7,159 nucleotides of DNA from Marinospirillum sp. (GTDB taxonomy: Bacteria > Pseudomonadota > Gammaproteobacteria > Pseudomonadales > Halomonadaceae), in contig SKIX01000167.1 of NCBI GenBank assembly GCA_007116195.1, positions 1 to 7,159 on the forward strand, read 5' to 3'. The translations under genes and the position numbers were made by a program. The notes under the pieces were generated by a model. That model made no database searches, was not told the DNA's origin, and was given only the letters and a program-made list of their open reading frames with translations. Numbering within the stretch: the first letter of the stretch is position 1; each line of letters starts with the position of its first letter. Below, one piece after another: positions 1-6,211 of the stretch.

Positions 1-33
1 AAAAAACGACACCCACAAGGTTAAATCACCTTG
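1..33 (-). terminator. Possible terminator of the odp/HD-GYP operon
   Basis: On the minus strand CAAGGT and ACCTTG (33-16) form a 6 bp stem with a 6-nt loop that overlaps the HD-GYP stop codon. A run of six T at 6-1 follows after 9 nt. The gap between stem and T-run is longer than in a standard intrinsic terminator, and the window edge cuts off what follows. Confidence 0.35.
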
Positions 34-1211
34 CCTATAGATTTTTTAACCAAAATCGCATTGATCCCCCAAGCGGTTGCTGGGCTCACCCTAACCTGTT
101 CATCTGGCAGGCAAAAGCGCTTAATTGCGAAGCTTTCTGAAGCCGTATTTCTTCGTCTAGGTGTTAAAAAAAGATCACCTTCCTCTTTTTGCACGCTCGC
201 GACCAAGGGTGCTTTAGGATTTTGTGTGCGCCCCACGACCAGGGCAATCTCTCCATTGGCTAGACGCACAAAAGAGCCCGGTGGATAAAGGCCTAACTGG
301 TGAATAAAGCGATTGGTGAGCCGCTCATCAAACTGCGTACCACGACCTGCCAATAAGCGCTTCAAAGATTCGGTATGTTGCAAGGCTGTTCGATAAGGCC
401 TGGAGGTAATCATCGCTGCATAGGCTCCAGCTAACGCTATAACACGAGCCTCTGGGCGCAACTCATCGCCACCAACACCGGCCGGATAACCTGTACCGTC
501 AACCCTTTCATGGTGTTGCTTCACCAGTTCTAGCCAAAGAGCATCACGAATACCCAGCCGTTTTAAGATTTTTGCACTCTGTTCCGGGTGCTTGGACACC
601 ACTTCTTGTTGCTTTTCATTTAAGGGCTTTTTCTGATGGTGTAGCTTTTCTTGATAAGCATGCATAGCAAGATCACCCGTCATGGCTGCACTCAAAACCG
701 CTAGGTGTTGCTCTTGCGTTAGAGATGAAGACATCAGCATGAGCTCAGCTAAAGCTGCCATCTGAACACCATGCAGAACAGGGTAGGCATACTCCTGGCA
801 CAGTGCTAGGGCACCAAGCAAAGCATCAGGGTGGTGGTGCACCAAACCCTGAATATGCGCAGCCAATTCAAAAAACTCCTTTTTGATGACCTCACCCTTC
901 GGCGGCTCTGCTGACTCTAGCTTTTCAAAAAGCTCAGAAAGCTTGAGACAAACATCATCGTATTCTGCAAAGGGGTTGGCATCGCTGCTCAGGTAGAGGG
1001 GCTGAGGAAGGGTTTGCTTGGGTTCAGGTTCGCGCTCTTTAGCAAACAAGCCAACTCGCGCCAGAATTTCTTTTTGACGTTCTGACTTTAAAGTTGCCCC
1101 CTTAGCCATCAACAACTTACCGAAGTCATCGTAGATCGGCCAGGGGACAGGCTCACCGATTTTTAGGTGCTCTGGATTGATGCGAGTTAGGTCAAAGTCA
1201 CGAATTTTCAT
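21..1211 (-). CDS. HD-GYP domain protein with degenerate metal site
   Basis: 396 aa, cytoplasmic, no membrane segment. The N-terminal ~60 residues are a short module (LKIGEPVPWPIYD, then GKLLMAKG) typical of proteobacterial HD-GYP proteins. The HD-GYP domain spans about 120-310. His147, His208, the pair His233-His234 and the signature DGTGYP (238-243) are present. The HD dyad itself reads Gly179-Asp180, the following Gly-Lys is lost, and the usual late Asp (AD motif) is Gly262. Active HD-GYP proteins hydrolyse c-di-GMP at a bi- or tri-nuclear metal centre. With two ligand positions lost, I infer this one is catalytically weak or inactive, perhaps a c-di-GMP binder or protein-interaction output. 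The ATG is supported by GGGGTG just upstream. It is the last gene of the odp operon, 26 bp after the second odp gene. Family call is firm; biochemical activity is uncertain. Confidence 0.9.
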   Translation of the reverse strand: MKIRDFDLTRINPEHLKIGEPVPWPIYDDFGKLLMAKGATLKSERQKEILARVGLFAKEREPEPKQTLPQPLYLSSDANPFAEYDDVCLKLSELFEKLESAEPPKGEVIKKEFFELAAHIQGLVHHHPDALLGALALCQEYAYPVLHGVQMAALAELMLMSSSLTQEQHLAVLSAAMTGDLAMHAYQEKLHHQKKPLNEKQQEVVSKHPEQSAKILKRLGIRDALWLELVKQHHERVDGTGYPAGVGGDELRPEARVIALAGAYAAMITSRPYRTALQHTESLKRLLAGRGTQFDERLTNRFIHQLGLYPPGSFVRLANGEIALVVGRTQNPKAPLVASVQKEEGDLFLTPRRRNTASESFAIKRFCLPDEQVRVSPATAWGINAILVKKSIGKVI

Positions 1212-1237
1212 CCTTCACCCCTGTTCCAATTTGCTAG

Positions 1238-2029
1238 CTAAAACCGTTGACCCGAATAGATGGACTCAAGATAGTCGCTGCCACATTTAAGTTGCTCGAA
1301 CCAAGATAAAAAAGCTTCTACCTGTTCTCCACAGAAGAGAGAGCCGTGCTGAGGAACCAGCATTTTCACAGGTTGAGGTAAAGCTCTTACTCCTTGCACC
1401 CAACGACGGCAAACCTGATTGGAGTGCATATAGCGCTTATGAAAGGGCTCCATAAAAGGCAGGTGTGCTTGCAAATCCTCAACAAAAAGGCTGCGTTCTC
1501 CACACGGAAAAATCGAAGCACCTATGTCGCCAGTGAATAGAATGCCAGAACGCTCATCAAAAACACTAAAATTACCTTCACTGTGCAAAAAGTGCGCAGG
1601 CAAAAGGGTCAGGTAATCTCCACTAGGTAGCTGGACTCGTGTGCCCTCGTCTGGGATAGCCTCCACTCTTTCTGGCTCATCCAGCCCAAAATGGGATACA
1701 AAATGCATCCACAGGTTTGAGATCAATAAGCGTGCATCCGAGCTTTTCATCCATAAAGGTGCTGAAGAGCACACATCAGGGTCTTGATGAGTTGCGATCA
1801 AGGTGGTGATATGTTGCGGATGGATATAGCGCGAAACCTGCTCTAACACTTCATGAAAGACATAGCTGCCGCCAGGGTCAAACAGATAACCCTGCTCTTG
1901 ATTCAATATCAAACACTGGTTGGTTTGAACAAAGGAATCTTGGTGCTCGGCTTCTTCCCACCCGAACCAAATAAACTGATGCTCATCGTCTTCATATAGA
2001 ATTTTGCTGAGTTCTAGGCTGTTTTTCAT
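1238..2029 (-). CDS. ODP-like di-iron metallo-beta-lactamase-fold protein (copy 1)
   Basis: 263 aa, soluble. It has the metallo-beta-lactamase fold of the flavodiiron group without the C-terminal flavodoxin domain. Predicted metal ligands are His81, Asp83 and Asp85 (HQDPDV), His149 (HFLHSEGNF), Asp168 (FTGDIG) and His228 (VPQHG). Classical flavodiiron proteins have HxExD; the HxDxD form and the stand-alone length fit ODP, the oxygen-binding di-iron protein described as an iron/oxygen sensor in spirochaete chemotaxis. LFDPGG (49-54) is another family motif. The likely role is binding or sensing O2 or NO, not hydrolysing a substrate; without a flavodoxin domain it would need an outside electron donor to act as a reductase. 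The ATG aligns with the neighbouring paralogue and has GAGAGA upstream. It lies 32 bp after copy 2 and 26 bp before the HD-GYP gene. Family is well supported, function inferred. Confidence 0.85.
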   Translation of the reverse strand: MKNSLELSKILYEDDEHQFIWFGWEEAEHQDSFVQTNQCLILNQEQGYLFDPGGSYVFHEVLEQVSRYIHPQHITTLIATHQDPDVCSSAPLWMKSSDARLLISNLWMHFVSHFGLDEPERVEAIPDEGTRVQLPSGDYLTLLPAHFLHSEGNFSVFDERSGILFTGDIGASIFPCGERSLFVEDLQAHLPFMEPFHKRYMHSNQVCRRWVQGVRALPQPVKMLVPQHGSLFCGEQVEAFLSWFEQLKCGSDYLESIYSGQRF

Positions 2030-2061
2030 CAGGGAGTCTCTCTAAACACTGTGGAGTGGGG

Positions 2062-2826
2062 CTAACCGTAGTAGTCATCTAGCAGGTCGGTTCCGCATTG
2101 CAGGTTCTCTAACCAATCTAAAAAAGCAGGAATATGCGCTTTGCCAATAATGGCGCCATGCTGAGGGACAATCATTTCCACGGGGTACTTGCGCACCATG
2201 GCAACCCATTTGCGTAAAGCAACGTTATTGCCCATATAGCGCTTATGAAACCCTTCGGTATAAGGCAGGTGCTCATCCCAGTCCTCAACCATCAAGTAAC
2301 GCTTGCCAGGTGGAAAAACCGCCGCACCGATATCACCAGAGAAGAGGATTTTTGAACGGCTATCGTAAAAGCAAAAATTGCCTTCACTATGAAGAAAATG
2401 GGCTGGCAGGAGTGCTATCTCACCCCCCGCAGGCAACTTGATCAGCTTGCCTTTGTCTTCAATCGCCACCAAACGGCTGTTATCACTAAACCCAAAGTGA
2501 GAAACGAATCGAACCCATAAGCGAGAGACCAGCAAGCGTGCATTAGTTGCTTTAAGCCAAAGTGTGACCGAAGATAAAACGTCTGGATCTTGATGGGTTG
2601 CTAAAAGATAACGAATTTGACCTAAAGGTAGGTATTTATTAACTTCAGCAGCGACTTCGGAAAAGATAAACGCGCCGCCCGGATCGAACAAATAACCTTG
2701 GTCTTGGTTAATTACCAAAACTTGGTTGGACTGCACCAAACTTTCGTCCGTATCAGGATCCTCCCAGCCGAACCAAATATATTGATGATCATCGTCCTCA
2801 TACAAAACCTTGCTGCTTTCGACCAT
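2062..2826 (-). CDS. ODP-like di-iron metallo-beta-lactamase-fold protein (copy 2)
   Basis: 254 aa from the preferred start; paralogue of the next gene downstream, with about half of the residues identical by eye along the whole length. Predicted di-iron ligands are His78, Asp80 and Asp82 (HQDPDV), His146 (HFLHSEGNF), Asp164 (FSGDIG) and His223 (VPQHG). There is no flavodoxin or rubredoxin domain. An in-frame ATG 51 bp upstream would give 271 aa. I prefer the inner start because AGAAGGGTG sits at proper distance before it, its N-terminus (MVESSKVLYEDD) aligns with the paralogue, and the outer ATG has no Shine-Dalgarno site. It is first gene of the leftward operon and divergent from pyp. Retention of every ligand in both copies argues that both are functional, possibly as a heterodimer or with different oxygen affinity (inference). 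Confidence 0.85.
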   Translation of the reverse strand: MVESSKVLYEDDDHQYIWFGWEDPDTDESLVQSNQVLVINQDQGYLFDPGGAFIFSEVAAEVNKYLPLGQIRYLLATHQDPDVLSSVTLWLKATNARLLVSRLWVRFVSHFGFSDNSRLVAIEDKGKLIKLPAGGEIALLPAHFLHSEGNFCFYDSRSKILFSGDIGAAVFPPGKRYLMVEDWDEHLPYTEGFHKRYMGNNVALRKWVAMVRKYPVEMIVPQHGAIIGKAHIPAFLDWLENLQCGTDLLDDYYG

Positions 2827-3055
2827 GGTTACACCCTTCTGTTTGCCAGTGCTAAGGTGACTACATAGAAACAGCATATAGCTTTTGTTTAAGGCCTGTA
2901 TTGACCCAAAGCAAAGAGTGCTCGTTGCAACCTTGTAAAACCAAGTTGGGTTGATTTAAGGATGTTTATTTAGCAAGCTTTGATGTAAGTTAATTTATCT
3001 TCTTTGGCGTTTAAGTAGGCTTCACAGGAATAATCGAGTACAAGGAACAGGTCGC
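2827..3055. promoter_or_regulatory. Divergent promoter region between the odp operon and pyp
   Basis: This 229 bp spacer separates two divergent transcription units and must hold the promoters of both. It is AT-rich around 2950-3003. For pyp the best sigma70-like candidate I can find is TTGGCG (3004-3009) with AATAAT (3029-3034), but the 19 bp spacing makes it weak. A leftward candidate -10 (TATATG, 2880-2875) has no good -35. A small odd palindrome, CCAAGTTGG, lies at 2941-2949 and could be an operator half-site, though nothing identifies a regulator. I see no clear FNR, sigma54 or sigma28 site. The pyp ribosome site is AAGGA at 3042-3046. Confidence 0.45.
2832..2840 (-). promoter_or_regulatory. 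Ribosome binding site deciding the start of odp copy 2
   Basis: On the minus strand this reads AGAAGGGTG. Its AAGGG core ends 7 nt before the ATG at 2826-2824. The longer in-frame ATG at 2877 is preceded by A/T-rich sequence with no comparable purine core. This supports the shorter 254-residue product. Confidence 0.7.
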
Positions 3056-3433
3056 ATGGAAATTTTTACTTTTGGTTCTAGTGCCTCAGAGTCTGCATTG
3101 TCAGTGCTAACAGAAGCGCAGATCAATGAACTGCCCTATGGCGTAGTTCGCTTAGACCTTGAAGGTCGTGTCTTGCAGTACAACGCAACAGAAGGGCTGA
3201 TCACTGATCGTAACCCTGATGCTATGCTGGGCCTGCATTTTTTCTCTGAGGTAGCTCCCTGCACTCAAGGCTCTCACTTTCACCAGCGTTTTTACGAAGC
3301 ATTAGAACAAGGTGCAGTGAATGTGATTTTCGAATATATATTTGATCATCAAATGCAACCTACCAAAGTCAAAGTGCACCTGATCAGAAGAGTTGAAGAA
3401 CCTAGCGTGTGGGTTGTTGTGAAGCGCCTTTAA
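3056..3433 (+). CDS. pyp: Photoactive yellow protein (PYP), blue-light sensor
   Basis: 125 aa, the same length as Halorhodospira halophila PYP, and aligning to it without gaps (about 45% identity by hand count against the sequence I recall). PYP is a small cytoplasmic PAS-fold photoreceptor that binds p-coumaric acid as a thioester and runs a photocycle under blue light. All key positions fall at the same numbers: Cys69 (VAPCT) for chromophore attachment, Tyr42 and Glu46 binding the phenolate, Thr50, Arg52 as the lid, Phe62, Phe96 and Met100, which governs recovery. The strand IFEY-FD-QM-PTKVKVH (91-108) and the VKR end are preserved. His98 replaces Tyr98 of the reference. The ATG is supported by AAGGA 9 nt upstream. 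It is monocistronic here and divergent from the odp/HD-GYP operon. In other bacteria PYP is linked to phototaxis and, in Idiomarina loihiensis, to biofilm control. Confidence 0.95.
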   Translation: MEIFTFGSSASESALSVLTEAQINELPYGVVRLDLEGRVLQYNATEGLITDRNPDAMLGLHFFSEVAPCTQGSHFHQRFYEALEQGAVNVIFEYIFDHQMQPTKVKVHLIRRVEEPSVWVVVKRL

Positions 3434-3524
3434 TCAGTGCATGAGCAGCATCACGATAGCCTATTAACCTGGGTTTTCTAGCTGAGAGTGGATAAACAGC
3501 GAGCTGAAAAAGGAATCGGCATGT
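3434..3524. other. Convergent spacer between pyp and the zinc-ribbon orphan
   Basis: This 91 bp spacer separates two genes that end facing each other, so a bidirectional terminator might be expected. I find no stable GC-rich hairpin followed by a T-run on either strand, only a short CAGC/GCTG repeat with a 2-nt loop near 3497-3506. Termination here may be Rho-dependent or inefficient. Confidence 0.4.
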
Positions 3525-3761
3525 TTAGCTTCCCTCAGGCTCAGTGGGTTCTGGCCAGTGAAGGTAAGCGGCTAAATGACTCAACCAGCGATCCGTTTCA
3601 TGCAAAAAACTCACCTGGGTCGCTTCGCAGCCGCAGACTGGGCAGGCTTGCGCTGGGCATTCAGCTTCATCTGCATCCATGCCCTGAGCTGGTCTAAACT
3701 GCAGTGACCAGTCGCATTGAGTGCATTCCACGGTGATGAGGTTTAGTTTGTTGGGCATCAT
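3525..3761 (-). CDS. Small cysteine-rich, probably zinc-ribbon protein
   Basis: 78 aa, soluble, acidic, function not recognised. Cys13-x-x-Cys16 and Cys40-x-x-Cys43, with Cys35 and Cys45 close by (CPVCGC), suggest a zinc-ribbon knuckle pair binding one Zn ion. A helical stretch rich in Trp, His and Leu follows (about 54-69), then a Pro/Glu tail. Two adjacent ATG codons (3761 and 3758) are possible starts. AAAGGAG at 3766-3772 is a strong ribosome site and favours a real gene on this strand, leaving 4 nt before the first ATG and 7 before the second. It is convergent with pyp and divergent from topB with a 207 bp spacer. It could be a nucleic-acid- or protein-binding accessory factor. No evidence links it to the light or oxygen genes. 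Confidence 0.7.
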   Translation of the reverse strand: MMPNKLNLITVECTQCDWSLQFRPAQGMDADEAECPAQACPVCGCEATQVSFLHETDRWLSHLAAYLHWPEPTEPEGS

Positions 3762-3968
3762 CCATCTCCTTTGTTCTGATAGCCACCTACCCTAGCTTAG
3801 TGAAGCGTCATTTTAGGTCGCATTAAAAAGTTCACTGTAAACTCTTAACTTTTCTTCCAGCAAGCAACATCAAGATCTCTGCAGTAAACTGGCTGTTAAC
3901 CGGCTGCGGCATTACTTTGTCGCTTCAAACTCCCCAAAGCTTAGAAGCCGCTTCAAGAGGTCATACCA
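3762..3968. promoter_or_regulatory. Divergent spacer upstream of topB and the zinc-ribbon gene
   Basis: This 207 bp spacer should contain promoters for both flanking genes. On the minus strand TTTACA and TAAAAT occur in the right order for the small gene, but they are about 20 bp apart, wider than ideal. No convincing sigma70 pair is visible toward topB. GTAAACT occurs twice (about 3837 and 3883), possibly by chance. Confidence 0.3.
3955..3961 (+). promoter_or_regulatory. Ribosome binding site for the TTG start of topB
   Basis: AAGAGGT lies 7 nt before the TTG at 3969. It supports TTG as the initiation codon, together with the conserved N-terminus (ILYIAEKPS) that begins immediately after it. 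Confidence 0.65.
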
Positions 3969-5903
3969 TTGATTTTATACATTGCAGAAAAACCCAGTGT
4001 AGGCCGTGCAGTTGCTGCTGTTCTGCCTAAACCGCACCACAAGGGTGACGGTTTTATCAAGGTGGCTTCTGGTGATGTCGTAACCTGGTGTGTTGGCCAT
4101 CTGCTTGAACAAGCTGAGCCCGAGGCCTACAACCCTGATTACAAACGCTGGAAGAGAGAACATCTGCCCATCGTGCCCAAGGATTGGAAGCAAGTGGTTA
4201 AAAGCCAAACCCGCAGTCAATTGAATCAGGTCAAAAAACTGATCAAAGAAGCCGATCTCCTGGTTAATATGGGAGACCCTGATCGTGTTGGCCAGTTGCT
4301 CGTCGATGAAGTGATTAACTATGCGGGCATCAGTAAAGCCAAGCGTGAAGCTACCCTGCGCTGTCTCGTCAACGACATGAACCCGGCTGCTATCAAAAAG
4401 GCATTAAGCAACCTGCTTAAAAACTCGGATTTTATTCCTCTAGCAACCTCTGCCTTGGCAAGGGCAAGAGCGGACTGGCTTTACGGCATCAATATGACGC
4501 GCTTATGCACTCTGCTCGGGCAAGAGGTGGGGTACAAGGGTGTACTATCTATAGGGCGAGTACAAACTCCTGTACTAGGGCTGGTTGTTCATCGTGATCA
4601 GGTGATTGAAGACTTTATCTCTAAGCCTTTTTATGAGGTCCGGATTACACTGCAAACCGCACAATCCGAGAGCTTTGTCGCTAAGTGGAAGCCCAGCCCT
4701 GCCTGTGAACCCTACATGGATGAAGAGGGCCGAGTGCTGGCACTTAAGCTGGCTGAGCTGGTTTTGGACAAAGTTACCGGCAAGCAGGGCAAGGTGAAGG
4801 CGGTCAGCCATGATCAAAAACAGCAGCAGGCTCCCCTGCCCTATAGCTTGTCAGCATTGCAAATCGATGCGTCCAAACGCTTCAATCTGAATGCACAAAA
4901 AACACTGGATATCTGCCAGCAGCTTTATGAACGCCATAATCTGATCACCTACCCTCGATCAGATTGTCGTTACTTGCCTAAGGGGCACTTTAACGAGCGT
5001 CACGCTGTCATCCAGTCCATCGCCCAAACCTCGCCGGAGCTTAAGAATGCGGCCCGTGATGCTGCTACTGAACGCATGAGCAAAGCTTGGAATGATGCTC
5101 AGGTCGGTGCCCACCATGCCATCATACCGACCTCACGGTCTTTGGCGGCTGACCGTTTATCGCAGGACGAGCAGAACATCTATCAACTGATCGCCTGCCA
5201 GTACCTGATGCAGTTCTACCCCCCCTTTGAGTATGCAGAGCACCGAATCGACTGTGAAGTTGAAGGCGGCTTATTCATTGCCAAGCAAAAGTCCGTCATT
5301 GCTGAAGGCTGGAAACAACTCTTGCCACAGCAAAAGTCATCCAAACAAGCAGCTGAGTTTTCTTCAACGCCCTTACCCAGGGTGCAGGCAGGCGATCCTC
5401 TCTGTTGTATTGATGGTCAACTGGACGAAAAACAAACTAGCCCACCCAGGCACTTTACTGATGCCACGCTCCTTGCGGCCATGACCGGCATCGCTCGTTT
5501 TGTATCCGACCCAGAGATCAAGAAGATGCTCAGGGAAACCGATGGACTCGGCACAGAAGCGACCCGTGCAGGTATTATTGATCTTTTGTTTAAGCGTCAA
5601 TTTTTGACCAAAAAAGGGAAGGAGATCCACTCCACGGAGATTGGAAGGCAACTCGTTAAAAGCTTACCTCAACGTATGGTCGCACCGGATATGACCGCAC
5701 ACTGGGAGTTTCAGTTAGAGGCGATCAGTAAAAAACAAATGCGCTATGTCCAGTTCATGGAACCCTTAACGGCAGGGCTTAGAACCTTGATTAATGAGGT
5801 AGAAGACCAAGACTTCTCTGGCTTGAAGGGCATGGGCACTCAAGGCGTGCGCAAAAAACAGCCTTTCAATAAAAGGCGCAGCTCGCGAAAAGCTTCGTCT
5901 TAG
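3969..5903 (+). CDS. topB: DNA topoisomerase III
   Basis: 644 aa against about 653 in E. coli; a type IA topoisomerase that cuts one strand, passes another and decatenates replication or recombination intermediates. The TOPRIM domain begins with Glu7 (AEKPS) and includes DPDRVGQLLVDE (103-114). The catalytic tyrosine is Tyr328 (ITYPRSDCRYLP), at the same number as in E. coli. GRVQTPVLGLV (196-206), RARADWLYGINMTR (165-178), and PPRHFTDATLL plus DGLGTEATRAGII near the C-terminus are all intact. The C-terminus is a basic Lys/Arg/Ser tail without zinc fingers, as in TopB. The oddity is residue 107: the DxDxE motif has Val (codon GTT) where Glu is expected. Translation starts at TTG, placed by the family N-terminus and AAGAGGT upstream; no in-frame ATG fits. 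It stands alone. The family call is certain; full catalytic strength is open because of Val107. Confidence 0.97.
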   Translation: MILYIAEKPSVGRAVAAVLPKPHHKGDGFIKVASGDVVTWCVGHLLEQAEPEAYNPDYKRWKREHLPIVPKDWKQVVKSQTRSQLNQVKKLIKEADLLVNMGDPDRVGQLLVDEVINYAGISKAKREATLRCLVNDMNPAAIKKALSNLLKNSDFIPLATSALARARADWLYGINMTRLCTLLGQEVGYKGVLSIGRVQTPVLGLVVHRDQVIEDFISKPFYEVRITLQTAQSESFVAKWKPSPACEPYMDEEGRVLALKLAELVLDKVTGKQGKVKAVSHDQKQQQAPLPYSLSALQIDASKRFNLNAQKTLDICQQLYERHNLITYPRSDCRYLPKGHFNERHAVIQSIAQTSPELKNAARDAATERMSKAWNDAQVGAHHAIIPTSRSLAADRLSQDEQNIYQLIACQYLMQFYPPFEYAEHRIDCEVEGGLFIAKQKSVIAEGWKQLLPQQKSSKQAAEFSSTPLPRVQAGDPLCCIDGQLDEKQTSPPRHFTDATLLAAMTGIARFVSDPEIKKMLRETDGLGTEATRAGIIDLLFKRQFLTKKGKEIHSTEIGRQLVKSLPQRMVAPDMTAHWEFQLEAISKKQMRYVQFMEPLTAGLRTLINEVEDQDFSGLKGMGTQGVRKKQPFNKRRSSRKASS

Positions 5904-6211
5904 GGCTAACGGGTTTAGTTGTTAAGAAAACTCTTCAGGCTTACCACTGCAGTCACTTGTGAAGCTAGAGTCAGCATCTAAACCTAGAAATCGAATTCCT
6001 TAAAAATACATTAAAAAAACCGAAAGGGAAAAAGTTAAAAAGCTAGCAGGATGGTGCTAAGATCTTGCCCTCGTTGAGTCTTGTACGCCTTAAGACCTAA
6101 TATAATTGCGATAGGATGGCTTTGAAAAACGCCTGAACCGATATTCAATTTGTGCTTTTTAAATCCATCTTACTCTTGCGCTAACTTTAACATTATTTAA
6201 AAAATTTTAAT
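5904..6211. other. AT-rich intergenic region, no gene seen
   Basis: This 308 bp gap has no supported gene on either strand. A 60 bp A-rich tract begins near 5999. A 5 bp hairpin, TAGCA/TGCTA with a 6-nt loop, lies at 6044-6059 but lacks a T-run, so it is not a clear topB terminator. A perfect -10 hexamer (6101-6106) lies about 105 bp before the next gene. That would leave a long AU-rich leader, with room for an sRNA or 5' regulatory element, but I recognise no known riboswitch. Confidence 0.5.
6074..6106 (+). promoter_or_regulatory. Possible sigma70 promoter for the 83-residue orphan
   Basis: TATAAT at 6101-6106 is a perfect -10 hexamer. Upstream, TTGAGT (6074-6079) is 21 bp away and TTGTAC (6081-6086) is 14 bp away, so neither -35 is ideally spaced. 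This is the best promoter-like string in the gap, but AT-rich sequence produces such matches by chance. Confidence 0.3.

Noticed and set aside
31..288. Rightward open frame of 85 codons
   Set aside because: It is antisense to the HD-GYP gene, has no recognisable domain or ribosome site, and its opposite strand encodes the conserved protein.
1238..2826. The two MBL-fold genes as beta-lactamases or glyoxalase II
   Set aside because: The HxDxD ligand pattern, LFDPGG and HFLHSEGNF motifs fit the flavodiiron/ODP branch, not the HxHxDH hydrolases.
3488..3697. Rightward open frame of 69 codons overlapping the zinc-ribbon gene
   Set aside because: No family features and no good ribosome site; the opposite strand has CxxC pairs and a strong AAAGGAG.
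3975..5651. Several 60-92-codon frames inside topB on both strands
   Set aside because: All lie in other frames of a clearly conserved topoisomerase gene and show no domain of their own.
6000..6075. Possible c-di-GMP riboswitch, tempting because of the HD-GYP gene
   Set aside because: A small CCGAAAGGG tetraloop-like string exists, but the conserved GEMM core and receptor helices are not recognisable.
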